Shown here: positions 1 through 11,660 of the stretch, piece after piece
How the letters are laid out: each line of letters begins with the position of its first letter
How positions within the stretch are numbered: position 1 is the stretch's first letter
Origin: Lobosporangium transversale
Taxonomy: Eukaryota > Mortierellomycota > Mortierellomycetes > Mortierellales > Mortierellaceae
Assembly: GCF_002105155.1 (NCBI RefSeq)
Contig: NW_019028995.1
Location: 124,001-188,000, forward strand
Direction: 5' to 3'
DNA length: 64,000 bases
Notes under the pieces: generated by a model
What the model saw: only the letters and a program-made list of their open reading frames with translations
Told to the model about the DNA's origin: nothing
Databases searched by the model: none
Made by a program: the position numbers and the translations under genes

Positions 1-408
1 GGCAAGGATTGAGGGAAGAGCATGAAAGGTTACATACTCTTTGTGGGGTTAACAGTTTATTCTCGCACAATCTTGCTAAATTGAGCTGAATTGAAAGATT
101 AATTAAATTTATATATCAGCATATATCTCAAAAAAATGAATACGCGTCTCTAGTAGATATGATAGTTTTGAGAGCCATTGAAGTTGATGCCTTGGGATTT
201 TATATTATATATTTCAGTTGGCATAACTGCGAGGCCTACATGCGACTCCTCGCGTATGAATTTGTAGTTAGACGCGGTCTACCTTTTGGATTTCCCGCTC
301 TCTGATCCATTTCCTCTTGGTTATTGGGTTAGTTAATCACGCTAGCGTCATCAACATGGAATATATCAGTGTGTTCCATCTTGCATAAAAATATTCAAGG
401 GGAATAAC

Positions 409-441
<33 letters not shown>

Positions 442-517
442 CAACTTACATCTCTCTTTGTTTTTTTTTTTTTTTTTTTTTTCCATCTCATTCCTCATTT
501 CGACACGTTCTCTTGGC
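1..517. other. Left-edge intergenic region and 5' leader
   Basis: I see no coding sequence here. The last 110 bases contain two long T tracts (about 412-441 and 462-482) separated by a short mixed stretch. They lie immediately before the first ATG of the NADH dehydrogenase gene and presumably belong to its promoter or leader. The window starts in the middle of this intergenic region. Confidence 0.6.
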
Positions 518-2033
518 ATGCTCAGACTCATTCATCCTCAAGGACGACCTTTGCGTATTTTCTCAAGGGCCGCAACCCCTATGCGCCAACAGTTACCATT
601 CTTTGACCACAGGAGGTTGCCTACTGCAATTAGGACATCCGCCACGTCCAAACCAAGACAGCCAACGGCTTCCTTCTCAACAACATCTACTAAGCTGTCT
701 TCACCGGCGACGTTATCATCACCTTCTCCTCCACAACCCAAGCCAAAACGCTCACGGCTGTATCGCGCTGGCCGTGCATTGCTCATCACGGTTGTAGGGA
801 TTCCCGTAGCCGGCACGTTGGCATCGTACGCATACGATGAGCTGTTTATGATTAAGGGCGATGACTTGCACCAAAAGCGCCCTCGTTACGTCATTGGTGG
901 GCCAAAGAATCTAGTCATGACCCACGGCTGCCGTGGCAGCATCCTGAAAGCTGAAGAGATCCATGAGAATGATCCACGCCAGAGGCTGGTCATTCTTGGA
1001 AGTGGGTGGGGCGTAAGAATATCTACAAAGTCGATATGTTCACAGCAAAAGTCAGATATGAAAAACTTGATTACTCTCATAGCTGCTGACGCGATTGATT
1101 GTTGGTGTAAAAATAGGCTGTCTCAGTCATCAAACAATTGGATCCCAAAAAATTTCATGTCACAGTCATTTCACCAACGTAAGAACTCTTTTCTTTATTG
1201 TGTTCAGAATGTCGTCGTCTTGCATCTCAGCGTAATTAATACCTAGGACTCACCTTGATTGATGGTTTTTAGAAACTATTTTCTCTTTACTCCTTTGTTA
1301 CCGAGCGCAACGTAAGATACAACAAAACAGTTTTGTATATATATATAAAAAGCAACTGGCCAATTAATCATCCTTTCTTTGCATGTGTGTTTGGATAATA
1401 GTGTTGGTACACTGGAGCTTAGGTCAGTACATCTCATCGATCTGCTATTTTTTCAAGGAAATGTTGCATTATGAGCTGGAAGCCAGCGCATTAGGAAATA
1501 CTGAGTTGTTCACATGTTTATTCCTGCTTCAAGGTCTCTGATCGAGCCTGTTAGGAGACTCCTGTCGCGACTCGGGGGTTACTACCTCGAAGGACGCGCA
1601 GAAGATGTCGACTTTGAAAACCAGCTGGTAGAGGTTTCAGGAGTCAATGATAGCGAAGGGCGCAGATTCTATGGTAAGCAATGATCCTTTTACCGAGCTT
1701 AGATGTCTCAATAAAACTATAATCCCATATTGCTCCAAGTACTCATCAAGGGCCTTATCCTGTTCTCTTAGTTCCTTATGACAAATTGGTCATTGCCGTA
1801 GGCTCAGAGTCCATGACGCATGGTGTAGAAGGACTGGAGCACTGTAACTTCCTCAAATCAATCACGGATGCGCGTGATATCAGGAGGAAAGTCATGGAGA
1901 ACTTTGAGAAAGCTAGCCTGCCAACGACGTCGGATGAGGAACGGCGTCAGTTGCTTAGCTTTGTCATTTGCGGAGGTGGTAAGTAAAAAACATGTTTTTG
2001 GAGCAAGAAATAAAATATCTCTTGCTAAAGCCA

Positions 2034-2073
<40 letters not shown>

Positions 2074-3522
2074 GATCTTTCAATTTCGTAGGCCCTACTG
2101 GAGTTGAGTTTGCGGCCGAACTATATGATTACTTACAGGAGGATCTTGTTGGATACGTAAGTAGAGCTGGGGGACATTGGAATGTTGTAATAGCTTTTAA
2201 TTACTATGGCTTCATTAGTCTGATTTTATACTGTATAATATCATATAGTTTCCAGCTATCCCTCCTGAAGAGGTCCAGGTCAACATCATTCAAAGCGCTG
2301 GACATATCTTGAATACTTATGGTATTATATTCCTTACTTTCTGGATACACACTTGAGGAAGGAAACCAAATCTATAGAATCAAATATTAAGCCAGTATAC
2401 GATTCCCTTTCGTTCATACTCTAGACTTGAAGATCAGTGAAATGACAGAAGCGAAATTCAAGCGCGAGAATATCAACGTTGTTACCAATGCTCGCGTTGT
2501 CAAGGTCAACCCCACATCCGTCCGGTATAAAGAAAAAGCCACTGGAAAAGAGTTCGAGGTTCCATTTGGAGTCTGCTTGTGGTCGACTGGTGTAGGCATG
2601 ACACCACTAATCAAAGGACTTGTGACGAAACTCCCAGACGGCACGCAAAAGAACAAGCATGCGATCGAAACTGATGGCTACATGCGCGTCATCGGAACGC
2701 CAGAGGAAACAGTTTATGCTATTGGTGACTGCGCAACTATTCGTAAGCTGTTGATAAACCATTTCTGCACTATGCAAGTTATTTGTGAATCAATGTTAGG
2801 CAGAAATAGTAGAAATTTGAAGTACTAAGCAGAAAGAATCATTTTTCAATATCGCTAGCTCAACCTCACTTTGTCGAGAAGGTGATGCAGATCCTCCGTG
2901 AAAACGACAAGAATGGAGACAATGTTTTAAGCTACGAAGAGTTCCAGGACCTAGCCGACAAAATTATTGCTAAACATCAGATTCTCAAAGTTTTCCTAGG
3001 ACAATTGGATGAGGTCTTTAAAAAATACGATAAAGATCAGAGTGGCACACTAGATTTGGACGAGATCCGAGCATTCCTCGTTGATGCAGAAAAGCAATGT
3101 ACTGCTTTACCAGCTGTATGTCCTTGTGATTATAGACCTGTATTCTGAATATTCTACTTTTTTCAGTTACCGATATCTTCTAACCTTCACTTCTTTTTAA
3201 TTAACAGACCGCTCAGGTTGCCAATCAACAAGGCAAGTTCGTCGGCGAGAGAATCAATACACTTCATTCAATTGAGAATGATCATGTTGCTGTAGCAAAC
3301 CTGCCGCACTTCGTCTACAAGCATCGTGGGTCGCTCGCGTACATCGGAGGCAACGATGCCGTACTGGATTGGGGCAGAGGGTATGTGTATAGTGGTATTG
3401 GGTCCGAATACCTCTGGCGTTCTGTCTATTTTAGCGAGCAAGTGTCAACTAGAACACGTCTGCTCCTCTTGCTAGATTGGTCAAAGCAAGCCCTCTTTGG
3501 ACGTGACATTAGCAAATTCTAG
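518..3522 (+). CDS. NDE1: External alternative NADH:ubiquinone oxidoreductase with EF-hands
   Basis: Type II NADH dehydrogenase: a non-proton-pumping flavoprotein of the inner mitochondrial membrane that passes electrons from cytosolic NADH to ubiquinone. Eleven exons join in frame to 663 aa: 518-1012, 1117-1178, 1273-1311, 1402-1422, 1534-1673, 1772-1978, 2092-2156, 2249-2321, 2425-2742, 2859-3115, 3208-3522. Visible features are an Arg/Ser-rich presequence (about 1-60), a membrane segment (about 87-106), a first dinucleotide fold with GSGWG (161-165), a second with GGGPTGVE (about 320), an AIGDCA flavin motif, then two EF-hand loops (about 484-495 DKNGDNVLSYEE and 520-531 DKDQSGTLDLDE), and the family C-terminus ending FGRDISKF. 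The EF-hand insertion marks the calcium-responsive external class. Exons of 39 and 21 nt are unusually small. An ATG at 518 gives a better presequence than the upstream poly-Phe reading. The name follows the family; paralogue identity is inferred. Confidence 0.93.
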
Positions 3523-4244
3523 AGGAAAAGAGGCCTAAACGATATGTAATAAATATAAAATTAATAAAAACATACAGTCGTGAGTAAATTAGAACCTCTT
3601 GCTACAACTCAGCCTTGGTTTTATCTTGGTATCTCTGAGACTTTAGCGAAATCATTGTAGTTTTTCGCTTTATATCTTTTTTTTTTTAAAAAAAAAAAAA
3701 AAGAAAAAAAGAAAAAAGAGAAAAATACGCGTCAGCAGCAATGTCTACTTTTCACAGACAGTGCCAGCCTGTCCTTCTTGCTCCAGTCATCTGAATCCGA
3801 AAGGAGTATGAAAGGTAGATACACATCCACTAGGTAGTTCACATGTCTCAGTGTCTTAGTGTCTTATATGTGACACCGTGTTCTCTCCCCTCTCTATCTA
3901 TTGCTATCCTTATAGGAGCACCTTCAAGGCAACAGATAGTATAATGGACAACATCGACAGGCGAGAGCAGAAAGGTAAATTACAAAAGGATGGATACACG
4001 TATTGAAAGCACGTATAAATCTTTTTATTTGTGGCTGTTTCTTTTCTGTCCTTTCTTGTGATTAGAAAACTCTCACACAATCGCTTTTCAAGATCCATTA
4101 AAGTAAACCTTTTTTTTCTTTTCATTCTTCGTTTTTGCTCTTCATCACTGTCGCTCCTTATCTTGCTGCGATTAATCCCTTCTCTGCTACTTCAATATAG
4201 ACGTGCGACATTGATGCACACACTAAGACCTAGATAGCCTCTTC
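3523..4244. other. Intergenic: NDE1 3' end and SWR1 promoter
   Basis: An AATAAA-type signal at 3548 lies 26 bp after the NADH dehydrogenase stop and is a likely polyadenylation signal. A T-run/A-run pair at about 3679-3720 could form a weak A/T hairpin. The part nearest SWR1 is pyrimidine-rich (about 4090-4200), as in many fungal leaders. No gene is seen. Confidence 0.5.
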
Positions 4245-6752
4245 ATGTCCTTGGAAGCTAGCCGTTCTGCATCACCACACGAGACCGGGTCTGAGACCAC
4301 AGAAAGGCTGCCGTCGTCTTCCCTCGCCAACACAAAGTATGAGACACAGTCTTCCTCTTCTTCGCATTCTTCTGCTTTGAGTGACATTCAACACAACCGC
4401 TTAGATCCGTCCACTCATACTCTGGATCAGTCTTTGTCAACGCCACCATCTCATGTCGCTACCTTAACGGCTGCAAGCTTGTCGTTGTTGCCCATGGAAT
4501 CTGATCATCCCAGTTTCCTCAGCAATGACGACGACCTAAAGACTAACAATAGTGGGAGTACCGGAAGTGATAATTCACCGCCAACGCTGACATCTGTTTC
4601 TGGACCTAACTCTAATCATCCAGAGGAAGCTGTGGGACTAGGGTTCGATACAGTGCCATCACAGCGCATCTCAGAGGAAGGAGCTCAACGAGAGACCATA
4701 CCTGACGATCAGATAATATTTACAAATGGACATGGATCTTCAGAACCAGCTGGCTTGTCAGAGACTGTCACCCCTCCTAAGCGGGGCCCAGGACGTCCCG
4801 CACGAACGCAGACTGCGACTGGAATCCGGGAAAAATCGTCTGATCTCAATAGTCGGCCAAGGAGAAGCACGCGTATCACAACTGTCTCATCTATTACAGA
4901 CCCACCTCGTTCAAAGGAAGACTCTGGGAAATTAAACCAGAAGACTGCACAGCCTACGTCCATGTCTGCACATGCACATTTCGAGCCTGCTGAGCCGTTT
5001 AAAACAATCACTCAACGCACGTCAAAGCGCATCATCCGGCCCCCTGGAAAATTCCTTCACCCAACTGGCCTTATAACATCAACTGGAGATAAAGGTGCAA
5101 AATTGACGCCTGCAAACCAACAGCAATTACTACAGCAGCAGCAACATGCGATAGATCAGCAAACAGGGGATCAGCCTAAGAAGCGAGGACCAGGACGTCC
5201 AGCCAATAATACACTGAACTTAACGCAGCGTTCAACTGGATCAGCTAATGCAGTCTCATTCTTACCGCCCCCAAACATCCCCGCAAAGCGTGGTCCTGGT
5301 CGTCCTCCACGTAACCCACAGCTAGTAAAGGCTGCATCAAATCCAACCTTTTCGACAACCTTATCTCGAGCAAAATCCAAGCCTGTATCACCAACCGCAG
5401 TTAGGCCAAATCATAGTACAGCTGTCAGCGTCCGCTCTAATACCTCAGTATCACCATCCAAATCTGACACATCTTCCAGTAATGAGCCGACCATCATCCC
5501 TAAACGCGGCCCTGGTCGCCCGCCAAAGAACTCTGATGGAAACAATGCTCCAGCATCTGCTTCAACTTCCTGGAGGCATCATAGTCATCCGCAAGTTGTT
5601 ACACCATTCACAACACCTGGATCCAGGTCTCGAAAACGCTACAGTAAGAGTGACGCAGAGTATGATGATGACTCGACAGGTACTAATGATCGCATTATGG
5701 AGTCTGGATTCACGCCTCGCAAAAGACGCAACACTCAGAATATAATCCCTGGCCATATTCAAGCCGTGAACAGGAACAGAGCATCAACAGTTGAAGCTAT
5801 GGAGCCTCCTAAACCTTTAACACCGTTGGATAGGGCGCGACAAGCAAAAATTACAGAGTGGGAGGTCAAGTTGCACGAGGTTATCGATCACCATGATAGC
5901 TTGGTGCGTGAGCTATATCATTTGGAAACTTATACAACTACTTTGACATACGACCCAGTAAAAATTAAAATGGATCACAGTGACAGGATGTTACGCGTAA
6001 GTTATATATACATAGAGGATCTGTTTATTCCTGACAGCATTCATAAATCCATTTCATTTGCATCTAACGCATAAAATTAATGCATAATTGTATTTAATAG
6101 TTTCTTCGAAACTTTGAGCTGTGGTCGCAAGTGCCAGATCTTGTATCGAATGTTCAGTTGCATGCAGACAGAATATCGACACGGAAGAGTGCTACGGAGC
6201 AACGCGAGATGTTCGTGGACATGCTTCAGAAGAATGTTGAAGTGGCTCTCCCACGTAGAGGAGATATTCCTTTTGCATCGGATTTGATTCGGCATGGTCT
6301 GCATCGCAACCTACCTCTGCAACTTCAAAGTTTCGAAGATTATTTAAACTCGTTTGTATACGTAGATGATGAAGAGGTCACGCCACAAGAGGCAGATAAA
6401 CGCGCCGCATCCAACGCAAAGCTCCTGGATCGTATCGACGCCTTGAAGGCTGAAGGTAGGCTAGGAGAGAAACCACCAAAACCCTTTGTGGATCCTGAGG
6501 TCCCCAAGCTCCACTACAACTGGCTCATGGAGCACATCATGACTTCCTCTCGGTTGATCAAGGAGGAAGGAAGGTTACAGATGGCACGCGCACGCAAGGT
6601 CAGTAAGATGATCACTCGACACTTTGAGCAACTTCATGGCAAAAGCGAAAGAGACCAAAGGCTCGAAGAAAAGAGACTGCGAAAATTGGCCAAATTGACT
6701 GCAGGCGAAGTTAAAAAGAAATGGCGCTACGTTGAGGGAGTAAGTACTGCTT

Positions 6753-6785
<33 letters not shown>

Positions 6786-9700
6786 TCTCATGATACTTAT
6801 ATTGGACGTTGTCAATGTCAATATCGAACATAGATTATTAAAGCCCGGCACAAGGCCTTATTGAAGGAAGAGCAAGAAGAAGCCGGGAAGCGACATTTGA
6901 ATCTCATCTTGGAGCATTCTACGCAAATCCTGGGCGTTCAACATAGTACTTTAAACATGAGCTTATCAGGAACGCCGAGGACACCGGGGACACCAGGCAC
7001 GCCGGGTCATGCATCGGATGCTCTAGCTACGTCTGATGTCCTCAGCGATCTACCCTCAACACCGCCCGTGACAGATGCTACTAGTCGGCGATCATCTGTA
7101 GCACCATCTGCTGTATCTTCAGACGCCGAGCTGGATACTGGAGACGCTGAATATTTTGTTAAAGAGGCAGATGTTGACGACGAGACTACGCTTGCGAACG
7201 AAGAGTCTGGGAGTGAAGATGATGAAGCAGAAATTTCAGGTCTGCAAGCAGAGATGGATATTCCCATAGAAGAGCTCTTGAAACAGTATGGCTATCAACT
7301 TTCTGGAGGTGAGGAGAGCGATGATGACGATGAGCAAGATAATAACGGTAATAACATGGACACAGACGAAGTAGTTGAAGCGGCAATATCAATAGAAGAA
7401 ATAGGAGGCGAAAAAGATGATAACAAGTCTGAAGAAGCTATGGAGCCTATTGTCAAGGTTGAGGTGGATGCTGAGTCTGGATCGCTCGGAGCTCTAAATG
7501 GTGCTCTGTTAGATACTTCTATGGACATACGGATTAACTCTGAGGAAAGGAAACGGAAAGTGGGGGACAATAATGATAGTCAAGGCTTTGAGGGATTATC
7601 AAGCGCTCTTTTCAACCCAAGGCTGGAGTCTGAGGAAGGAAGAATTATATCCTCAATGGAGATTGCCAAGTCTCTTCCAGAGGACCTCAAAGCAGCCAGT
7701 AACTCTATGTCAACAGCACAACGTCTTCATTCTTCGAAACGTAGGCGGCTTTCGCTCTCGGAACTATATAAGGGTCCACCATTACCGTTTAATCCTTTTG
7801 ATGAAGTAGATGACGAACGTACAATGGAAGAAGAGGAGGAAGAAGACCTCTCTGATCCAGAGGAGCTTGCTATCCTGATGCAAGAGAAGGATATGCCAAT
7901 TGAGGATCTTCTGGACAAATACGACTACGAAGCCGAGAGTTCAGAATATTCGGACTCTTATTACGATTCTGATTCCGAGTACGAGGAAAACATCATGAGC
8001 TTGCACCAGAGAGCTCGGTCAGCTGATCCTCGATATGTTGTTACGTTGCAGGATGTTGCCCACAGTCGAAAGTTTCCTACACGGCCCAGTAGTGAGTTTA
8101 CAGATACAGATACGGAGTATGATGATAATAGGACAATATCAATTTACGGGACTGATGATGAACTTTGCCTCGGTGACATGCTCCCTTTGTTGAGCCCTGA
8201 AACTCCTCCCAAAAGCACTGAGATTGACACATTCACGACCGGAGCTAATGTCAAGACCAAAATTCCTTTCCTTTTGCGTCATCAACTGCGAGAATACCAA
8301 CACGTCGGGATGGATTGGTTGGCGAATCTTTATGCTAACGGTCTCAATGGTATCCTGGCAGATGAGATGGGTCTTGGAAAGACGATGCAGACAATTGCTC
8401 TCCTGGCACATCTAGCATGCGAGCATGGTGTATGGGGCCCTCATTTGATTGTCGTACCTACTAGCGTCATGCTTAATTGGGAGATGGAATTTAAGAAGTG
8501 GTGCCCTGGTTTCAAAATCATGACTTATTATGGAAGCCCAAGGGAGCGCAAGGAGAAGCGTGTTGGCTGGTCCCGTGAAAATGCGTTCCATGTCTGCATA
8601 ACGTCATACCAATTGGTAGTCCAAGATCAGGCGGTATTCCGACGTAAAGCATGGCAATATTTAATTTTGGATGAGGCACACAACATCAAAAACTTTCGAT
8701 CCCAACGGTGGCAGACGCTTCTCAACTTTAATTCTGCCAGGAGACTCTTGTTGACAGGAACGCCACTGCAAAATAATCTTATGGAGCTATGGTCGCTTTT
8801 GTACTTCCTTATGCCTAATGGTGTGTCCCAGACCATGCCAGTAGGGTTTGCAAATCAAAAGGAATTCCAAGAATGGTTCTCACATCCTGTTGATCGCATG
8901 ATAGAAGGCAATGAACAACAGGATGAAGATTCAAAGGCAGCGATTGCCCGATTGCATACTGTTCTTCGACCATATCTGCTTCGTCGCCTCAAGTCAGATG
9001 TAGAAGCACAGATGCCAGCCAAGTATGAACACATTGTGTACTGTCGGCTTTCGAAGCGTCAACGTTTCTTGTATGATGACTTCATGAGCCGAGCGAAGAC
9101 CCGTGAGACATTAGCGTCAGGAAACTTCTTGAGCATCATTAATTGCCTGATGCAACTTCGCAAGGTCTGTAATCATCCGGATCTATTTGAAGTACGGCCA
9201 ATCGTCACATCCTTTGCTATGCCTTCTGCCACTGCGTCCTATGAAATCACCGAGTTTTTGGTTCGCCGCAGGATGTTTTCAGAAATTGATAAGGCCAGAG
9301 AATCTATCAATCTTGATTTTTTGGGGCTGGTTTTTACCAACAAAGAGGAACGATTGTCGAAAATGGACCTAGAATCGTATGAGGAGCTCAACGCTACACC
9401 ACTGTTCTTAAAGAGAGCCCACGAATTTTCTATAGTTCAATCAAAGTCGTTGACAATCGGGACTCAATACCAAGATGTTCGGCAGTATTCTAGTTTGAGG
9501 CGGCATCGACAATTACTGGCAAGTAAGCAACGGTGGGAACAACTGGCATATGTCAACACAAATCGATGTCACACACAGGTCATGTTTGGATCCAGCTTGC
9601 TTGATATGTGCCACCAACCAGTCAAAAGTGCTAGAGGATGCTTCAACATTTTACAGCAAGTCTCGGATCCGCGCCAATATCTTGATTATACGAATGCTAT

Positions 9701-10999
9701 TGCTCAGGCAGTTCTTACGAGCGAAGCCCGATTCCACCAAAATGAAGAAACGATTAAACGCTTTGCATTCGTCACACCGGCGGTCATAGTACGGGATTAT
9801 TCTTGGGCACCAATCCATGTAAATCCTCAGCCGACCATTCTAGAGACTATCTGTCAACAGGCAATCCAACTTTTCCACCCAGTGGCATCATGCCTTCAAG
9901 TTCAGTTCCCTGACAAGCGATTACTTCAATTCGATTGTGGCAAGCTTCAAAAGTTGGACAGTCTTCTTCGGGAATTGAAATCCGGAGGGCATCGTGCATT
10001 GATCTTCACACAGATGACTAAAGTCCTAGACATTCTGGAAATTTTTCTGAACATTCATGGACATCGGTACCTACGATTGGATGGAGCAACAAAGGTGGAG
10101 AATCGACAGCATTTGACCGATCGATTCAACTCTGATCCAAAAATTTTAGTATTCATTTTGTCTACACGATCGGGCGGAGTAGGCATCAACCTTACAGGTG
10201 CTGACACTGTCATCTTTTATGATTCTGACTGGAACCCATCGATGGATCGTCAATGTCAAGACAGGTATGAAGCAATGTTCTTTTAGGAAAAGAATAACCT
10301 TTTACTCCACCAAATTCGTATTGAAGCTTACGACTATTAAAACTACATGGTTTTATTGACATGAATAGATGCCATCGTATTGGACAGACAAGAGATGTTC
10401 ATATTTATCGGTTTGTCAGCGAGTTTACGATTGAGGAAAATATGTTAAAGAAGGCAAACCAAAAGCGTATGCTCGATAATGTTGTGATCCAAGAAGGAGG
10501 GTTCACAACAGATTATTTCCAAAAAATGGACTGGCGTGATATGTTGGGCGAAGAAGACCTTGCTAAAATTGGCGACCTGGGTCCGATACAAGCAAATGGT
10601 GAACCTCGCGATCTTTCGACGGTACATGGAGCAGATCTTGAACAGGCACTGGCCGCTGCCGAGGATGAGAACGATGTATTGGCTATGCAACAGGCTAAAC
10701 ATGAGATGGAAGGTGTTGATCAAGGAGACTTTTCAGAAGCCGGAGCCACTCCTAATACTGTCAGCAACCCTAAGGAGTTTAAAGCATCTAGTGCTAAGAA
10801 TATTGAGGAAAAATCAATATTTAAAGAGACAAGTGTGGCCAAGGTTCAATTCCTAACTGGCGCATCAACACAGCCTGATGGAGAGGGAGAGGAGGAAGGA
10901 GAGGTTATTGAGATAGGACACGTAGACGAATACATGCTACGGTTTATGGAACGCGAGTATGGCCATTATGTTGGCTTTGGCGCGTCTTTTTTAATTTAA
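4245..10999 (+). CDS. SWR1: Swr1-type Snf2 ATPase (H2A.Z-depositing chromatin remodeler)
   Basis: Catalytic subunit of the SWR1 complex, which exchanges H2A for H2A.Z in nucleosomes in the nucleus. Four exons (4245-5996, 6101-6739, 6834-10264, 10369-10999) join in frame to 2150 aa. Order of domains: Ser/Thr-rich N-terminus with four AT-hooks of the form RGPGRP (about residues 180, 312, 347, 419); the Swr1 N-terminal segment (about 530-600); HSA helix starting KLHYNW (about 718-830), which straddles intron 2; acidic stretches; Snf2 lobe 1 with DEMGLGKT (about 1307) and DEAH (about 1411); a long Swr1/INO80-type insertion; and lobe 2 with SGGVGINL and CHRIGQTR (split by intron 3, residue about 1941). 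The lobe-1 sequence and the EENMLKKANQKR segment point to Swr1 rather than Ino80. N-terminal AT-hooks are not a feature of yeast Swr1. Intron 2 carries a T28 run. Confidence 0.95.
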
Positions 11000-11240
11000 T
11001 TACGTAAGCGAGGAAAATTCGACTGCTAACGTAAATAAATATAAAATAACGCGTCCACTCCCAATCATTGAATCATTCCTCTTTGCATTATTAATTACAT
11101 CTACCCTTTCGTTTACGCACATCAATCCTCTCATTTATTCTTCTTCCTTAGTTCCAACTTCTTTGTTTCTTGTTATCTACTTCTAACACTCATTCTATTT
11201 TCAGCTTCATAAAAGGTAATGGAAGCAAATATGTTGTCTT
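11000..11240. other. SWR1 3' flank
   Basis: AT-rich sequence with an AATAAA motif at about 11034 shortly after the SWR1 stop codon. The remainder is pyrimidine-rich and shows no ORF of note. Confidence 0.4.
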
Positions 11241-11590
11241 ATGAGTATAGGCTGTTGTATACGGGCCTTTTCTAGAATAACATGCTGTATCATTCGTCTC
11301 GTTGTGTGAGGTACAGTGTGGCCTGAAATACCTGTATATTAGCCGGTGACCAACACGGTCCTACCACACAATAGCGCTGTGTTGCCCTTCTGGCAGGGTG
11401 CTTGTTCTTTCTGGGATGAGTAAAGGCTGTTATATATAGGTTTTTTGGGAGGAAGCATGCTGTATCATATGGCTCGTTGTGTGAGGTACAGTGTGGCCTG
11501 AAATACCTATATACTAGCCGGTGACCGACATGGCTCTACCGCACAATAGCGCTGTGTTGTCCTTGCTAGCGGGTGCTCATTCTACTCCAT
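11241..11590. repeat. 175-bp tandem duplication, two copies
   Basis: Copy 1 (11241-11415) and copy 2 (11416-about 11590) share long identical blocks. One is the 34-nt block that begins CTCGTTGTGTGAGG and ends CTGAAATACC; others are AGCCGGTGACC and CACAATAGCGCTGTGTTG. They differ by scattered substitutions and small gaps. Within each copy, a GTTGTGTG-containing arm can fold back on a CACACAA/CGCACAA-containing arm about 70 nt downstream. The array ends 70 bp before the ATG of the decayed PD-(D/E)XK-like gene, so it may be its promoter or part of a mobile element. No function can be assigned. Confidence 0.85.
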
Positions 11591-11660
11591 GTAGCATCGA
11601 ATGCTTTTGCTAACCATTGCATTTTTATCTTAGTTTATTATATCTCTAGGCAAGTACAGG

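Noticed and set aside
458-517. Upstream in-frame extension of the NADH dehydrogenase giving a poly-Phe N-terminus
   Set aside because: It is a translated T tract without an ATG at its start; the ATG at 518 gives a normal mitochondrial presequence.
3381-3434. A possible GT-AG intron in the last exon of the NADH dehydrogenase gene
   Set aside because: Reading through gives YLWRSVYFSEQVSTRTR, the conserved family sequence, so this is exon.
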